A stretch of DNA of 64,000 nucleotides from Hydractinia symbiolongicarpus (GCF_029227915.1 NC_079882.1:13230501-13294500); one strand, 5' to 3'; positions 21,136 to 33,511 are shown, counted from the stretch's first letter. The notes: generated by a model from the letters alone, not told the origin. Numbers and translations are program-made.

Positions 21136-22355
21136 CAGTACAGTCTGAATGTAATCTACCGTGGACGCGAAACTTGCATGAATAGTTACACAGAACAATA
21201 ACATTGCAAGAGATTTTGTTTTTATAAGAAAATAATTGCCTCGCTGATAAACAATGACCCCACGCAATTGATTGTTTAATCACAATATGTTGCAAGATCA
21301 ATTTTAACAATCTATTTTGTGCGAACTCTTTTGAAATTTTTAATTGCAATAATTAAGTGTTTTTTTAGATCACATTTTAAAAGTTTAAAAACGAAAAGCG
21401 GCAATAGAAAAATTTTTTTAGATCGCATTTTAGAAGTTTAAAATCAAAAAGCGGCAATAGAAATGTTTTTTAAGATCCCATTTTAAAAGTTTAAGAACGA
21501 AAAACGGTGATAGAAATGTTTTTTAGGATCACATTTTAAAAAGTTTAAAAAAGAAAAGCGGAGATTGAAATGTTTTTAGATCGCTTTTAAGAAGTTTAAA
21601 ATCAAAAGCCGGCCATAGAAATGTTTTTAAGATCCCATTTTAAAAGTTTAAGAACGAAAAACGGCGATAGAAAAGATTCGTTATATCTCATTTTAAAAGT
21701 TTAATAACGAAGAGCGGCGATAGGAATTTTTTTTAAGATCGCATTTTAAAAGTTTAAAATCGAAAAGCGGCGATAGAAATGTTTTTTAAGATCCCATTTT
21801 AAAAGTTTAAGAACGAAAAGCGGCAGTAGAATTTTTTTTTTTAGATCACATTTTAAAAGTTTAAAATCAAAAAGCAACGTTAGAAATATTTTTTTAATCG
21901 CATTTTAAAAGTTTAAAAACGAAAAGCGGCGATAGAAATGTTTTTTTAAATTACATTTTAAAAGTTTATAAACGAAAAGCGGCATTTAATAGTTGTGAAC
22001 AATGCTTCTCGTATATTTCCTAAATTAAACGCGCTGGAATATTTTTAAGTAATTAAATCAACAATACATACTCGCGCAATGTATTATAAAACTTCACAAA
22101 AGATTTTTACTATTTAATTACTTCATGCTAATTCTTAATGGAATAACTTATCAATACATTACACTATGCATCTCGCTATTAAAAGAAATATAATTGCTCC
22201 GATATTTCTTCGTGAGCGCATTGTTTTTTAACACGCAAATATAAACTCGCAAAACCCTAAGGGATTTGATTATAACAAAAGACAAACGACTGCCGTCCTC
22301 CACGCAAAGGTGTGACATTAGTGTGTACACGGTAGATTACATTCAGACTGTACTG
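21136..22355. mobile_element. TA-flanked TIR element with internal minisatellite
   Basis: A perfect 28-bp inverted repeat (starts CAGTACAGTCTGAATGTAAT, ends ACCGTG) is flanked by TA at 21134-21135 and 22356-22357. That suggests Tc1/mariner-type insertion. No transposase is encoded. The centre is a 52-56 bp minisatellite (21361-21990). Confidence 0.8.
21361..21990. repeat. Minisatellite, about 12 units of 52-56 bp
   Basis: Units read gatc(a/g/c)c, attttaaaagtttaaaaacg, aaaagcggc(a/g)atagaaatgt, then a T-run. Starts lie near 21369, 21421, 21472, 21526, 21579, 21631, 21688, 21737, 21788, 21844, 21897 and 21950. The same unit makes a second array at 44608-44966. Confidence 0.9.
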
Positions 22356-22614
22356 TATCATTTGATAGGTGTTTAAAAATGCTTTTTGGTGATGTTTGAA
22401 AGAATAAACTTTGATTAACTATCGCTAAAAAATTACGATTTAAGAAATCATGCTCATAAGGTATATCTTCACCTTAACCCGTCTGTTCCATAACAGCTGG
22501 GTTGACAAAGCTTTTGGAAATTGGTCCCAGTTTAGTCCCAGGTAGTCCACAGTTACCCGTACATGAGTTGACGTCAGTTATATCTACCTGTTTTGAATTT
22601 ATTTAGCCTTTGGA

Positions 22615-22945
22615 TTAATAAATCTCTCCATATTTTAAATTTCCTATAATAAACTTATTCCTATGACGACCTCTTGAAAGAAACTCAGTGCGTTTGTTAA
22701 GGAGTCCTTTGGGTTCAGCACAGATAATGCACACTTTTTCAGAGAGACAGAGGTCGCATCTTATTGTTCCACATCTGTACGGGAATGCCCTTGTAGCGAT
22801 GGTCCATGTCAGGGAAAAAGTTTTAGTTAAGCTTGTTAAGCTCATATTTTACGTAATTAAGCTACGTTTGGTCTTTGTTGGTGTCATTGATGACAAGACA
22901 ATGGCAATGTTTCATTATAGTCAACGTGGCAGGCTAGCTATATAG
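22615..22945 (-). pseudogene. Penelope-like element endonuclease C-terminus
   Basis: Minus-strand frame with SLTKTFSLTWTIATRAFPYR, then CGTIRCDLCLSEKVCIICAE and LLNKRTEFLSRGRHRNKF. W.I...PY....CxLCLxEK......LLNKRxEx.S.CRHxNKF is the C-terminal signature of Penelope-like reverse transcriptase / GIY-YIG proteins of marine invertebrates. The family Cys before RHRNKF is Gly here. Upstream, towards 22945, the reading breaks into other frames where the GIY-YIG core would be. Only the last part of the protein remains. Confidence 0.6.
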
Positions 22946-23189
22946 CTAGCTATTCAATGAAAATATAATAACTACAAATAAACCTTACCCTTATTATATG
23001 TATATGATTATCAATTAATTTCGAAAATTCATTAATCATTATATGTTAGCATTTGTTTGCTCTTGAGGAATAATTCAGTTCTTCAATGGCAAAAAATTGT
23101 GACGGACACAGTCGCTCGTGGTTTCCAATAAAGAGTGCGAAAGCACTGTCTGCCTTTCGTCTCCAAACTTCTGATGCCTTTGTCCCACT

Positions 23190-25285
23190 CAGAGCCTGAT
23201 TATGAGGCGGGTTGGCTCTGTTCTGCCCGGATAATAAACGCTGCCCATGTACAGCAGCTTGGCCCGGTTAAAAACAGGACAGAAAATACATAATCAGGAC
23301 AACATAATCAGGACAGGCGGGCTAATTATGTACGACAGTTAAAAAATATTATTTGGCAGTTATAAAAGGAACATAATCAGGGCAGGCGGCTTTATGTACC
23401 ACAGTCTAATATCATTTCTTACTTAAAACACACAAAAATCGGGGCAGGCCTACTTATGTACGACAGTCTAATATTGCTTAAGACTTTGTGGCCCCTGAGC
23501 CGTTATTACGGCCAACAATGACCCTGGACAGGTCATGTGACACAAAAATGCCCAGATATACTGGGGAACGACTTCATTTAGCACCGGGCTAAGTGGTCCC
23601 GACACACGACGTACAACATAACTAGTACCCTTCATACTTTATCGATATTAAAAGTCCGACAGACGTTCAGTCATACTTCTCCAACCAAATGGACCCGACA
23701 AATGAAACCGCATTATCCGACATCCTCTCTATATAACAAATACATATTTTTTCTGTCAATAATCCATAACCAACGTAATATCGCATAATACTGCATAATA
23801 CTGCATAATACCTTCATAATTCATAAAAAATACATAAATTTTCTGTCGATGGCCATACCAACGTAATTACGCATAATACTGCATAATACTGCATAATACC
23901 TTCATAATTCATAAAAAATACATAAATTTTCTGTCGATGGCCATACCAACGTAATATCGCATAATACTGCATAATACCTTCATAATACTCTCTGTCGTTA
24001 CATAAAAAATACATATTTTTTCTGTCGATGGCCATACCAACGTAATATCGCATAATACTGCATAATACCTTCATAATTCATAAAAAACACATAAATTTTC
24101 TGTCGATGGCCATACCAACGTAATATCGCATAATACTGCATAATACTGCATAATACCTTCATAATTCATAAAAAATACATAAATTTTCTGTCGATGGCCA
24201 TACCAACGTAATATCGCATAATACTGCATAATACCTTCATAATACTCTCTGTCGTTACATAAAAAATACAAAAATTTTCTGTCGATGGCCATACCAACGT
24301 AATATCGCATAATACTGCATAATACCTTCATAATACTCTCTATCGTTCCATAAAAAATACATATTTTTTCTGTCAATAATCCATAACCAACGTAATATCG
24401 CATAATACTGCATAATACTGCATAATACCTTTATAATTCAAAAAAAGTACATAAATTTTCTGTCGATGGCCATAACAACGTAATATCGCATAATACTGCA
24501 TAATACCTTCATAATTCATAAAAAACACATAAATTTTCTGTCGATGGCTATACCAACGTAATATCGCATAATACTGCATAATACTGCATAATACCTTCAT
24601 AATTCATAAAAAATACATAAATTTTCTGTCGATGGCCATACCAACGTAATATTAATAATATTAATGTTCCAGGGCCTCTTCGCCGCTATCAACTTATCAA
24701 CAAGGCAAAATGCCCTGGGAACGAGGTTGTAGATAGAACAAACATAATCAGGGCCGACCGCTTTTATATCATTCATCACTTCATGACAAGCAAATAGCAC
24801 TGGTGCCAATGTTGTTGTTGTTCTCAAATGAAACGAAATTTCGTGGCAAATACTAAATTTTGGGATTCGCAAATTTAGAAACTTTTCACCAAACTTAATT
24901 CCCGTAAAAAGAATAATTTAGGTTCCGTGAAATTTAGTTACTTCAAAGTATATTATGTTGAAATGTATTTACTACAAGAGTAGTTTATACTAAGAATTAC
25001 GTCGAGACTTTTTTTCGCCATGTCTAGTTTTTAGGGGTGTTCCATCTTTCCCAGAGAATGTTTAAATCACAAAAGTTCGAAGAAAATGCCAATCACAGCC
25101 AGCCATTATATCAGCGTGTTCATAATCCGGTCACCACGACATACCATAACCAGAGGGCAAAAAAAACATAATCAGGCCACGCGTACATAATCCGGCCGTC
25201 CTGTTTATAAGCAGACCGTTTTCGCAATCCGGGCAGAACAGCTCGGTGTTGACCCAGCAGTTGGCGGGTCAACCCGGTTGAAAAA
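23190..25285. repeat. Composite repeat with inverted CATAATCAGG-rich arms
   Basis: The left arm (about 23190-23480) has several copies of cataatcaggacaggcgg and gttctgcccggat. The right arm (about 25110-25285) has cataatccgg, cataatcaggcc and atccgggcagaac in opposite orientation. Between them lie a satellite (23720-24655) and a segment with inverted gttccagggc / gccctgggaac at 24664-24722. It looks like a large non-autonomous element with nested pieces. No gene is encoded. Confidence 0.5.
23720..24655. repeat. Satellite array, about 11 units of 78-91 bp
   Basis: The conserved block aaattttctgtcgatggcca recurs with spacings 88, 91, 78, 88, 91, 91, 90, 78 and 88 bp between 23843 and 24626. 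Presence of one or two copies of a 10-bp sub-repeat (gcataatact) explains the 78/88 difference. Open frames on the minus strand are translations of the repeat (YYAILRWYGHRQKIYVFF) and not genes. Confidence 0.9.
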
Positions 25286-25289
25286 AAAA

Positions 25290-27355
25290 TCATTTTATAT
25301 GGAAAAGTTATGGAATCCCCTGAGCACATTAATATAGCTATCTCGAGTTAACTAGTGTTTTTCATGGATAACCTTATTAATGTGCTTAAGGGACACGTAT
25401 ATGTGCACAATAATGGCGTTATCCTCAGGTAGCACAAGTTATCTCGAGATAACTAACTATCTCAGGATAGCGTGCCAAATGTGCTCAAGAAGAGCACATT
25501 TCTGTAAACATTGTTATCTCCAGTTTATAAAGCTACATGCGTATTTCTCGAACTTAAACACGTTTTAAGTAACAAGAAGAAGCTGCATCATTTTTAAAAT
25601 AAAATACGGAAAATTATGATTGATATAACTAGAGTAATGTATATATCCATATAAAGCTATGAGACATCCATATAAGGTAAAGCGCCTTAATGATGGTAAC
25701 CCGGTTGCTAGGCTAGCGTGATTGAATAGCCTAGCGCCCTTCATATCATAGTAAGTAGTAGTAAGTATAACTCTTCCAATTTTGCATTGGCCCATACTGT
25801 CGGAAATAATTTTAACCACAAATAATTAAGGAAGTAATTTTGTACAGAACTAAAGGGGTCACTCCAAGCTTATTAACTTTAAAAAGTTACCTAGCTAGCT
25901 AATAGCTACGAGTGTGCCGACTTTGTTGGCGCATACGCCTTTGAGAGGCCATGGGCAGTTTAAAAAACGTTTTTAGGTTTTTTTCTGCCCCTGGTTTAGT
26001 AGGCTTGACGTACAAACCAGGAATCCTGTGATGAGGAATTGGATCCTAGATCCAACTATCGGATGCCCCGAAACCAGAGCAACCAGGGATATTGAGGTTC
26101 TCGCTTTTGTCAGCACATGCGTCGCTTTCTAATCACAGATGGTTTTTAGCTTAGACTATCATCAAAAATATGTTACGTTCGCGTCCTCCGACCGACTCGC
26201 TTGCGGTAATAACTTGCGTCGGCAAGTCAGTTAAAACACTGAAACAAATTTGATTGGTCCTGGGAACGAATTTACTTGCTCTGATCTGAAAATCCGACTG
26301 ATTGACTCATTTTTTGCAAAAACTTCAGGACACAAAGGCTATATAGTTTTATGGCAGGCTCAGTTCATATCAGCAGAGGTATTCATCAATTTAAACCATA
26401 CCAAATCAGATGTTTTACAGCAAGTTTTTTTAAATGAGTTTAGAGAAATTTTCTTCAATATAGAAGAGTTTACATTTGTAATCATACTATCATTTTATTG
26501 TTTTTTATATATATATATATTTTTTTTCAATATTAAAAAATATTTACTTGAGGAAATTTTCCAAAATTTGTGAAACGTTCACATAACTATTTAAACCATA
26601 ATAGTTTACTTTTTATGTAATTTTGCATATTATATATTCAGATAAAGTTGCCAAAAGAAAAGTGCAAGGCTGGACCACCAATGATCGTTTTTTACTAACT
26701 TTTTATCTTACATCTTTATTAAAACTATCCAAACTTTTTATTAATTTGATTTTATTCCAAAGTTCTTTAATTTGATTTTAGAAAAAAAATATGAAAGGTA
26801 AATGTTGTGTCATAGGTTGCAGGTACTATCACTTTCAGCTGAAAAATTTACAAAAGCATATACAAGTGTACAAAATTGATACAGAACACAATAAAATCAT
26901 CTTCTGATATAACCAGAAATGGTAAAAATGAAAAGGAATAGGAAAATCTTTAATTGAAGCAAAATGTAACATGCTAAAAATTTATTTGTTTTAAGGGATG
27001 CATGTATACCAGTGTTAATAAAAAGGACAATGAAACGTTTTGGTCATTGCAGGCTAATGAAGGTATGTGTAAATTACAAATTATGTTGTATTTTTTATGC
27101 TTAAATTGAAATTGTTTTCCTGGTTTTGCTTGGTAAGTTTTTTTTGTTTATATAGAAACTAACGAAACTTATGGTGGGGCTTGGTGATAAGGCAAAATTG
27201 TTTTCTGCAAGCTTCAGTCAGTCTTTTAATATTTTTCGTATGGTTTAAGACCTTTATCTAACTAGCTGATGTATGTATATATTTTTTATTTACTTTAAAA
27301 TGATACGAGCTTGTATATATAAACGAACTTGTAACTCTCTTTGACGAAAAGAACA
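25290..27355. other. Intergenic, no gene recognised
   Basis: Holds a 16-bp palindrome gttatctcgagataac near 25438, a run of (AT)n near 26506, and a small piece resembling the TACGAA arrays at about 27297-27350. A 107-codon frame at 26250-26573 ends in low-complexity Tyr/Ile/Phe codons and is not supported. Confidence 0.4.
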
Positions 27356-27357
27356 CA

Positions 27358-27390
27358 CACTACTACTACTACTGCTACTACTACTACTAT
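27358..27390. repeat. (TAC)n microsatellite
   Basis: Nearly perfect TAC/CTA trinucleotide run with one interruption (tgc). Confidence 0.9.
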
Positions 27391-27765
27391 TAGGCCTGAA
27401 AAGAATTTTGTCAGAAGAAAAAGGTTCCGAATAGAGGACTATCCTGTGATATTATTCGTTATGCGCATTCCATTTCTCTTGCTTTATCCAAACTAGGCCT
27501 GAAAATAACTTTTCAGAGAAAAAGTTCCGAATAGACCATCCTATGATATTATTCGTTATGCGCTGTCAATTTCTCTTGTTTCGTCGAAATTAGGCCTGAA
27601 AAGAATTTTGTCAGAAGAAAAGGTTCCAAATTGAGGACTATCCTATGATATTATTTCTTATGCGCATTCCATTTCTGTTGCTTCATCCAAATTAGGCCTG
27701 AAAATTTTTTTTCAGAGAAAAAGGTTCCGAATGGAGGACTTGTCTAAGGTATTGTCGCATACACG
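27391..27765. repeat. Four tandem units of about 100 bp
   Basis: Units begin taggcctgaaaa at 27391, 27494, 27591 and 27693 and share cagaagaaaaaggttccgaa, ggactatcct and atattattcgttatgcgc. The array lies just downstream of the 3' end of the minus-strand gene ending at 27886. Confidence 0.85.
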
Positions 27766-27882
27766 CACTCTACTTGTCCCGTTTCGATGAATCAAGTAAA
27801 AAAGAACACCCAAGAATTACTTTTCATTTCCATTTATTCAATTTACCGACTTTACAGATCAGCACCACTAATTTTTAATTTA

Positions 27883-30339
27883 AGTTTATTCATATAAGGC
27901 TTTGCCTTTCTTCTGTTCCATACATGAATATAAAATTTTATCAAGACTGGCGTCATAGAAAAGTAGGCGGAGAACAGTTGCATACGAGTCACTGACTTTC
28001 GGAGATATGTTGTCACTTATCATCGTATCGAAAGCTGCCCTACAACTGGGTGGGATGTAAGTTGACAAGGCTGCAAGCTGTTCCCTGGTATGCCTGATCG
28101 GTAACTTTGATAACATGCTGTTACAAAGCTCGTGCAAAAAAACTCTCGCAGTGGCGTAAGCTCTATTCAAATCAGCATTTGACATTGCACCAGGTGTCGA
28201 TCAAAACGGCTGGGTTTCACATCAGTCGGTGCATCTTTCGTCGGTGTTTCGATTGGTGAAACGAACGTATTTTTGAAGCCCATCCCAATTTTGGTGCCAT
28301 CACAAGCTAAGATAAGTGAAGGATCGTCACAACCCGGACATCCTTGTCGAAAATCTATTCGCATTCTAGACGACAACGCGAAAAACCATTTGATGAATGT
28401 TGAGACATCCAAAATTGTATCTCTCACTGTACCATGACACAAAGCCACTGAATGTCATCTTTTCGTTCATAACGGCAGAAACAAATTCCCAGCCTACAGA
28501 AAAGTTGAAGACTTTGTTAGCGGGCTTGAATGTCCGATGGGCCTGATTTCACTCACCTTTCCAAATAGGCATAATTTTAAAAGCAGAGGGGGCTCTGTGG
28601 TACACGGACATTGCGGACGTCGGACATCGTCACGGACATCGTCAAATACCGATATAAATACCATAATTTATAAATTTATGATAAATATGAAGTGCACACG
28701 GATAATTTTACCTAATTCATATCCAGCACAGGTCGAAGTTGTCATTTGAAATACAGAATCTGTCGCACCGTCCGACTTTCTTCGACAAGTTTTTGACATA
28801 CACATTCGTGAATATACTTTGCATCTTAATACACAAGTATCAGTATAGAGGTTTGTGTCATGCGAGTAGATTGTCCGTCCCTCTGGATATTCGGGTGACC
28901 AGCCAGCCTTGCAAAATAAAATAAATTTCAATGATTTCGATTTATTTATAAGAAAATAGCTCAAAAATAACTAAAGCTGTTACTTTGAATCTGCACCTCA
29001 ATATGCTCAAACCATTTTGTATAAGTAAAAAACAAAAACGAAAATCAAGAAAGTTAACAAAAAAATTGATTAAGCAAATGCAAATTATTAAGGTGTATAA
29101 TGAAAGTCACGCAATAGTAAAATTAAGTACCCCACAATCGCATGCACCATCCAATTTCGCACAAAACTCTTGCTTCCAATTACCATCTCTTTGCTTTAAA
29201 TTTTTTCGGAGATTTTCACTAAGAGGATCATCGTCAACAGTCTGTTGGCTAGGTGAAGTTGCTCCGAAGTTACAAAGGCCAGTGATGGCACAAAAACTGC
29301 TTCCCACTAAAAATATACATTGAAAAAAAGCATATAATTATGTGTAAATAAACAAATATAATATTCTCCAATCGAGTAAATAAAAGTAAACTGCAGGCTT
29401 CTCACATGCCAAACAATTATAACGAAAGAGTACAATACACGGCCACCTTTTCATTCGGTAGAGTGTCTTCTTCCGTTTCTTCCTCACCACTGCTATCATC
29501 TGTGTTTTCATCCAGGTCTTGTGCACTCGCTAATGTAACTTGATCCATGTAGCATTTACGGAACTCTTTATATGAGGACAAAGATATTTGGCTTGAGAAT
29601 GTAACTTTATGTTACGCTGTGAGCCCTCTCTCATTTTGCAGATAGACGAATGACACTTCACAATGGTTTTCGACGTTCTACTAACGTTGAATAACGTCAA
29701 GAAGGAAACATTTTCGTCAGCAACGACGGAAAAACAATCTACACCAGATTTTGAAGCAAGTTGAATAACAGGTTGAGACACCATCAATTTTCCATCATGT
29801 ACTTTTTTGTGGTTGATGAAAGAAGATGTAACTACACCCGTAGTTAACTCTTTCAAAAGTCTACAATGACAGCAAGCATCCAAATTTTGATTAGAACCAA
29901 AACTAGGCTCTAAAGCAGTGGAATGTTTCACAGGAACAGTGATATATAACGTTTTCACCTATGCCCATGACCTCCATATGTACATATGCATTTTGCTGAA
30001 AAATATACGTAAGAATTTAAAAGTCTTATACATTTTTCGTGATACATAAAACATCTTCACAGTGTTGCTTTGAATTGAGGAGACTTGTATTGAACAAATT
30101 CACCAAGTCGTCAAATCATGTGAAAAACCAGTTTTAACAACTGAAACTTACAATACGTTTATAGGAGATCTTGAAGTAGTCAGCTGATTTACAATACAAA
30201 AACTACTCACAAGAAAATCACCAGTTTCACAATGATAGGCATTTAACACAACAATGGATAAAGTACCTGATATAACTCTCCAAGCAATAATTCCGTGTCG
30301 AAATAATTCACTGCAATAATATTGATACAAAGATTGTTT
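27883..30339 (-). pseudogene. Multi-exon HMGXB3-like transposon-type gene, frame-shifted
   Basis: Minus-strand exons with intron signals: 30339-30211 (129 nt; CAG before, GTGAGT after; RHGIIAWRVISGTLSIVVLN); about 29995-29447 (Cys/His-rich SWIM-like part CHSSICKMREGSQRN ... KYLCPHI, then acidic DENTDDSSGEEETEED); 29306-about 29100 (DPLSENLRKNLKQRD, ACDCG); and 28493-27883 (SGFVSWYSERY, STFIKWFFALSSRMRIDFRQ, CPGCDDPSLILACDGTKIG, then LNRAYATARVFLHELCNSML). The motifs match a multi-copy cnidarian family often labelled HMG-domain-containing protein 3-like. That name is from memory and uncertain. Single-base shifts occur at about 29920, 29560, 28400 and 28190, so this copy is dead. The 5' end is not found. 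Confidence 0.6.
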
Positions 30340-31620
30340 CTGAAAATAGTAAAATAGATATAAGTAATTTCTGTAAGTAACTGTTTTGTGTATACATCTT
30401 AAACCGGTTCAGACTAAGTGATAGTAATACCACCAGAGAACATATCACTTTCATTAGATTCTGTTGTCTGGGAAATTGAAAAATTTAGTGAATGAATCAT
30501 ACAAAAAGATATTGCTACAACTTCCAATGAATAAAATGATTCTTCAACCATATATTTAGCCAGCCAATTAAAGCAATTTCTTTTCCTATTTGCCGCTATT
30601 TTATAGCAAAAGTAGGTTAACTATATACTCTGTTTTCATTAAAAAAAGACATAAAATCTCGCTAAGCTTGTTGTGCCAGCTGATAAACAAACGAAACTTA
30701 ATTTTTTCAAAATTTTATTGATAAATGAATAAATTTTTATTATCATATCTCATTTTTAAGGTTTCAGTGTGTTTAATGGGTATAAAGCTTAAATAAAGGT
30801 TAGCTAGCCTAAAATATGTTTACAGTTTAACAGATCTCGCCCCAGTCCTAGTGTCCTAATTCAAAAAAATGTTTAGATATGCACAGTCTGAGTTTCCGAA
30901 ATATTGCCCGCTGAAACAGCCGTAGAAAACTCCTTTGAAATCAATGACTTTACTACAAACCCAGTAAACTAATGATATTTTAATGTAAATATGCTTTGTT
31001 AGTTCCATATTAGCTAAACCATTTCTTATTTCAGTTTCAGGAAACATCAGCTTCTGCTGAAAGTTCATCTGTGAATAATCAAGGTATATATAGCATATAT
31101 ATGTTTTTGTTATTTTTTGCTGAAGATATCCTCCTCGGGCCTGATGATAAGAGAAACGCATAGACCCGAACAATGCCCGAAAGAAAAGAAAAAACAGACA
31201 CTAATATATGATTAAAAAAAACTATAAAATTAAAAAAAACTTACTATGTCGTAGAGAAGTTCTTAGAAGAACTGCTTTTGAAAAAGTTTACTTTATAAAT
31301 AACTTATATAAACTTTATTAACTCCTTTCTCTTCAAGCGCCTTCTTCCTAACCATCGTCCGCATGTTTGTTACAAGGAATTGCATTTCGGGAATGTTCCG
31401 GGCGAGTTCGGGAAAGTGCGGGCGGTTTCGGGGGACAACCGCCAATTTTATTTGAAAAGTCGCCCGACTCACCCGTATTATATATACGGGCGTTTGCGGC
31501 TTATAGGGCACTCTCTTTGTTGGGACTTGCAAAAAACAGAGCTCGTGTGGTACATCCCTTCTTTAAAATCTAAGAGGCGCCAAAGATGGGCCTAACATGG
31601 TCTTTTGCCCAAACTTGTGA
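30340..31620. other. Non-coding; small inverted motifs only
   Basis: No supported gene. A 105-codon minus frame at 30856-31173 has no domain. Its upstream end (about 31130-31165) contains cctgatgataagagaaacgc, which superficially resembles a hammerhead core with a very short stem II. At 31461-31492 there is an inverted pair cgcccg / cgggcg around a TA-rich loop. Confidence 0.35.
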
Positions 31621-31625
31621 CGCCC

Positions 31626-31667
31626 TGCCCAGTCTTAAGACTGGCCGGCCAGTCTTAAGACTGGGCA
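31626..31667. repeat. 42-bp perfect palindrome
   Basis: tgcccagtcttaagactggcc is followed at once by its exact reverse complement, with no loop. Downstream, attgggcag appears twice more (31686, 31702). Confidence 0.95.
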
Positions 31668-32158
31668 ATTTTATGTCCAAAGATTGGGCAGCGTCCTAAG
31701 ATTGGGCAGAACACCGTCGTTTTGTGATAATTTCTTTTCGGATTAAACCCAGTTTGACGTCATCTCCCCGATGGCGACCCCCCACTATTAATTTTGTTAA
31801 TAATTATAAAATGTGTTTTTGTGCTATGACGTTTTGCAATAAGAATAATAGAAGTAGCGCTGGAAAGCATTCCTTTGCCAGTCTTCTCACAGGCAAGAAA
31901 CAACGAGCTGCGTGTACTCATTAAAAGAGTCGATACGCTTTCAAAGTCGAGTTTTAATCACTAGAATGTTTTGATCAACGCTGGCAAAAAAGGCTTTAGC
32001 AATTCTAAATCTCTGTCCACTTGTCTTTGCATTAGGCCATGTGCAAATTCTGGTATAGGTGCTCGCTCTTCTTCTACGTGGCGTCTAAAACTTTTCTATT
32101 ATATTGTGGTACACTGCATGGATTTACGGATTATATTTTGTCCTACGCGCGTTGTTGT

Positions 32159-32206
32159 TTCTTCCTTCCTTCTTTTTTTTCTTCCTTCTTTCTCTCTTTC
32201 TTTCTT
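32159..32206. repeat. Polypyrimidine (CTTC/CTTT) tract
   Basis: Almost pure C/T run on the + strand. Confidence 0.9.
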
Positions 32207-32599
32207 ATAATAATCTATTTTAATTTATTTTTCCTGTCGCGATTCATTCTCATATCAAAGAACGCTATAGGCCCTGGGATCGAGGTTGCTTGAATTGTTA
32301 CTATAATAAGCCAAGGGGTTGTGTTTAAGCTTGCACCCGTCTTTTCTATGTTTAATTTCTCATAGTCGTGATTATTAACGCTGCCGATAGTCTAGCCATA
32401 GAATGAAGTTTTTTACTAACCTTCTAAATTCAAAACGCTTTCCGAGTCTAACTCTACTAACCAACAAAAACTCTTAGAGATCGCGGCGCAGCATTTACAT
32501 TTTTTTGGGGGGAGGGGGTAAGATAGGCTACAAAAGAGTAAAATAAAATGTCGCCCGCCATGGTTTGTTCTGATAACCCTAAATAGCTTCTTTTTTACT

Positions 32600-33004
32600 T
32601 TAAAATATACATTCCGGCGTCGCGACCCGTCTATGTGGGCATTTCTGTAAGTCTCTACACAAGTCGGAAAGAGCCAATCTCGTTCTCAGGGCATCGGGAT
32701 ATCGAAAAAGGCCATGGTTCACTACAAAGCTATTGCTTCCACTTTCATTCTCATCCTCATAACATCTTTCCCAGCTGGAATCTAATTCACTGCCAGGTGT
32801 TGTAGACTTTTTACTGGCCGAAACTTCAAAACTAAGAAAGCCCACAACTTTTTCTCGGGAACGCAGTTTTAAAAAGGGAAGTAAAAAACAAGTGCTCATC
32901 TTCAGACCCCTCACAAATGTTGAAAAAACAACAACCGCTTTGTCATATATAAAACCGCTTTGTATATATAACAAGAAGCCCAGGGGCTTGAAGATTTCCG
33001 CCAT
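32600..33004 (-). CDS. Orphan open frame, 134 codons, function unknown
   Basis: Starts MAEIFKPLGFLLYIQSGFIY and ends RVATPECIF. Composition is mixed and protein-like (SWERCYEDENESGSN, RTRLALSDLCRDLQKCPHRR), with three Cys in the second half, but I recognise no domain. It has no neighbours with which it would form a gene, and it could be a chance frame or a fragment of an unknown element. Not well supported. Confidence 0.2.
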   Translation of the reverse strand: MAEIFKPLGFLLYIQSGFIYDKAVVVFSTFVRGLKMSTCFLLPFLKLRSREKVVGFLSFEVSASKKSTTPGSELDSSWERCYEDENESGSNSFVVNHGLFRYPDALRTRLALSDLCRDLQKCPHRRVATPECIF

Positions 33005-33096
33005 TAGCCTAAAAGATTTTAAAATTTGAGGTTGATCTTGAAAACGGAGAATTATGGGGTAAACAAATCATTGAGTATTCTCAATTATTATTATAA

Positions 33097-33511
33097 AGGG
33101 CCTGATACACTTGTACAATATCACTGAAATATAACTTATAATATCAATATAAATTCTTAAAATATGTTTAAAATAGAGTTATAATTTCTTATAATTTCTT
33201 ATAATATAGCTATAGTACGAATAATTTCAACACTGACATGTGCGTCATAACCTCATAATTTGTTGTATGGCTATAATATTTGAATAAAATCAAACGAGTT
33301 TGATTTTAATAATATTGTTGGTGATCTGGATTCTAATGCCTTTTGTTTGTGTGACAACAGATCTATTATCTGCTAGCGTTGTTGTGGCAACGATGTTATG
33401 AAATTAAATGAAATTATAACGATATTTTAACAAATTATAAGTATATTGTAGCAAAATTATAACTGTATTATAGAATATATTTAATGATATTATACAAGTG
33501 TATCCTGGCCT
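33097..33511. mobile_element. MITE with 3-bp TAA duplication
   Basis: Ends AGGGCCTGATACACTTGTA and AGGCCAGGATACACTTGTA (right end, reverse complement) are flanked by TAA at 33094-33096 and 33512-33514. The interior of 415 bp is AT-rich with repeated ttataat and non-coding. Target size suggests PIF/Harbinger mobilisation. Confidence 0.7.

Noticed and set aside
23814-24600. Overlapping 75-110 codon minus-strand frames with repeating YYAILRWYGHRQK
   Set aside because: They translate the 78-91 bp satellite; no sign of a gene.
23720-24655. CRISPR-like array
   Set aside because: Units are contiguous tandem repeats without unique spacers, and the sequence is metazoan.
26250-26573. 107-codon plus-strand frame
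   Set aside because: The second half is low-complexity AT-rich codons (Tyr/Ile/Phe/Lys) and there is no recognisable domain.
31125-31170. Second hammerhead-like core (cctgatgataagagaaacgc)
   Set aside because: CTGATGA and GAAAC are present, but stem II would be only a few bases and flanking stems are not convincing by eye.
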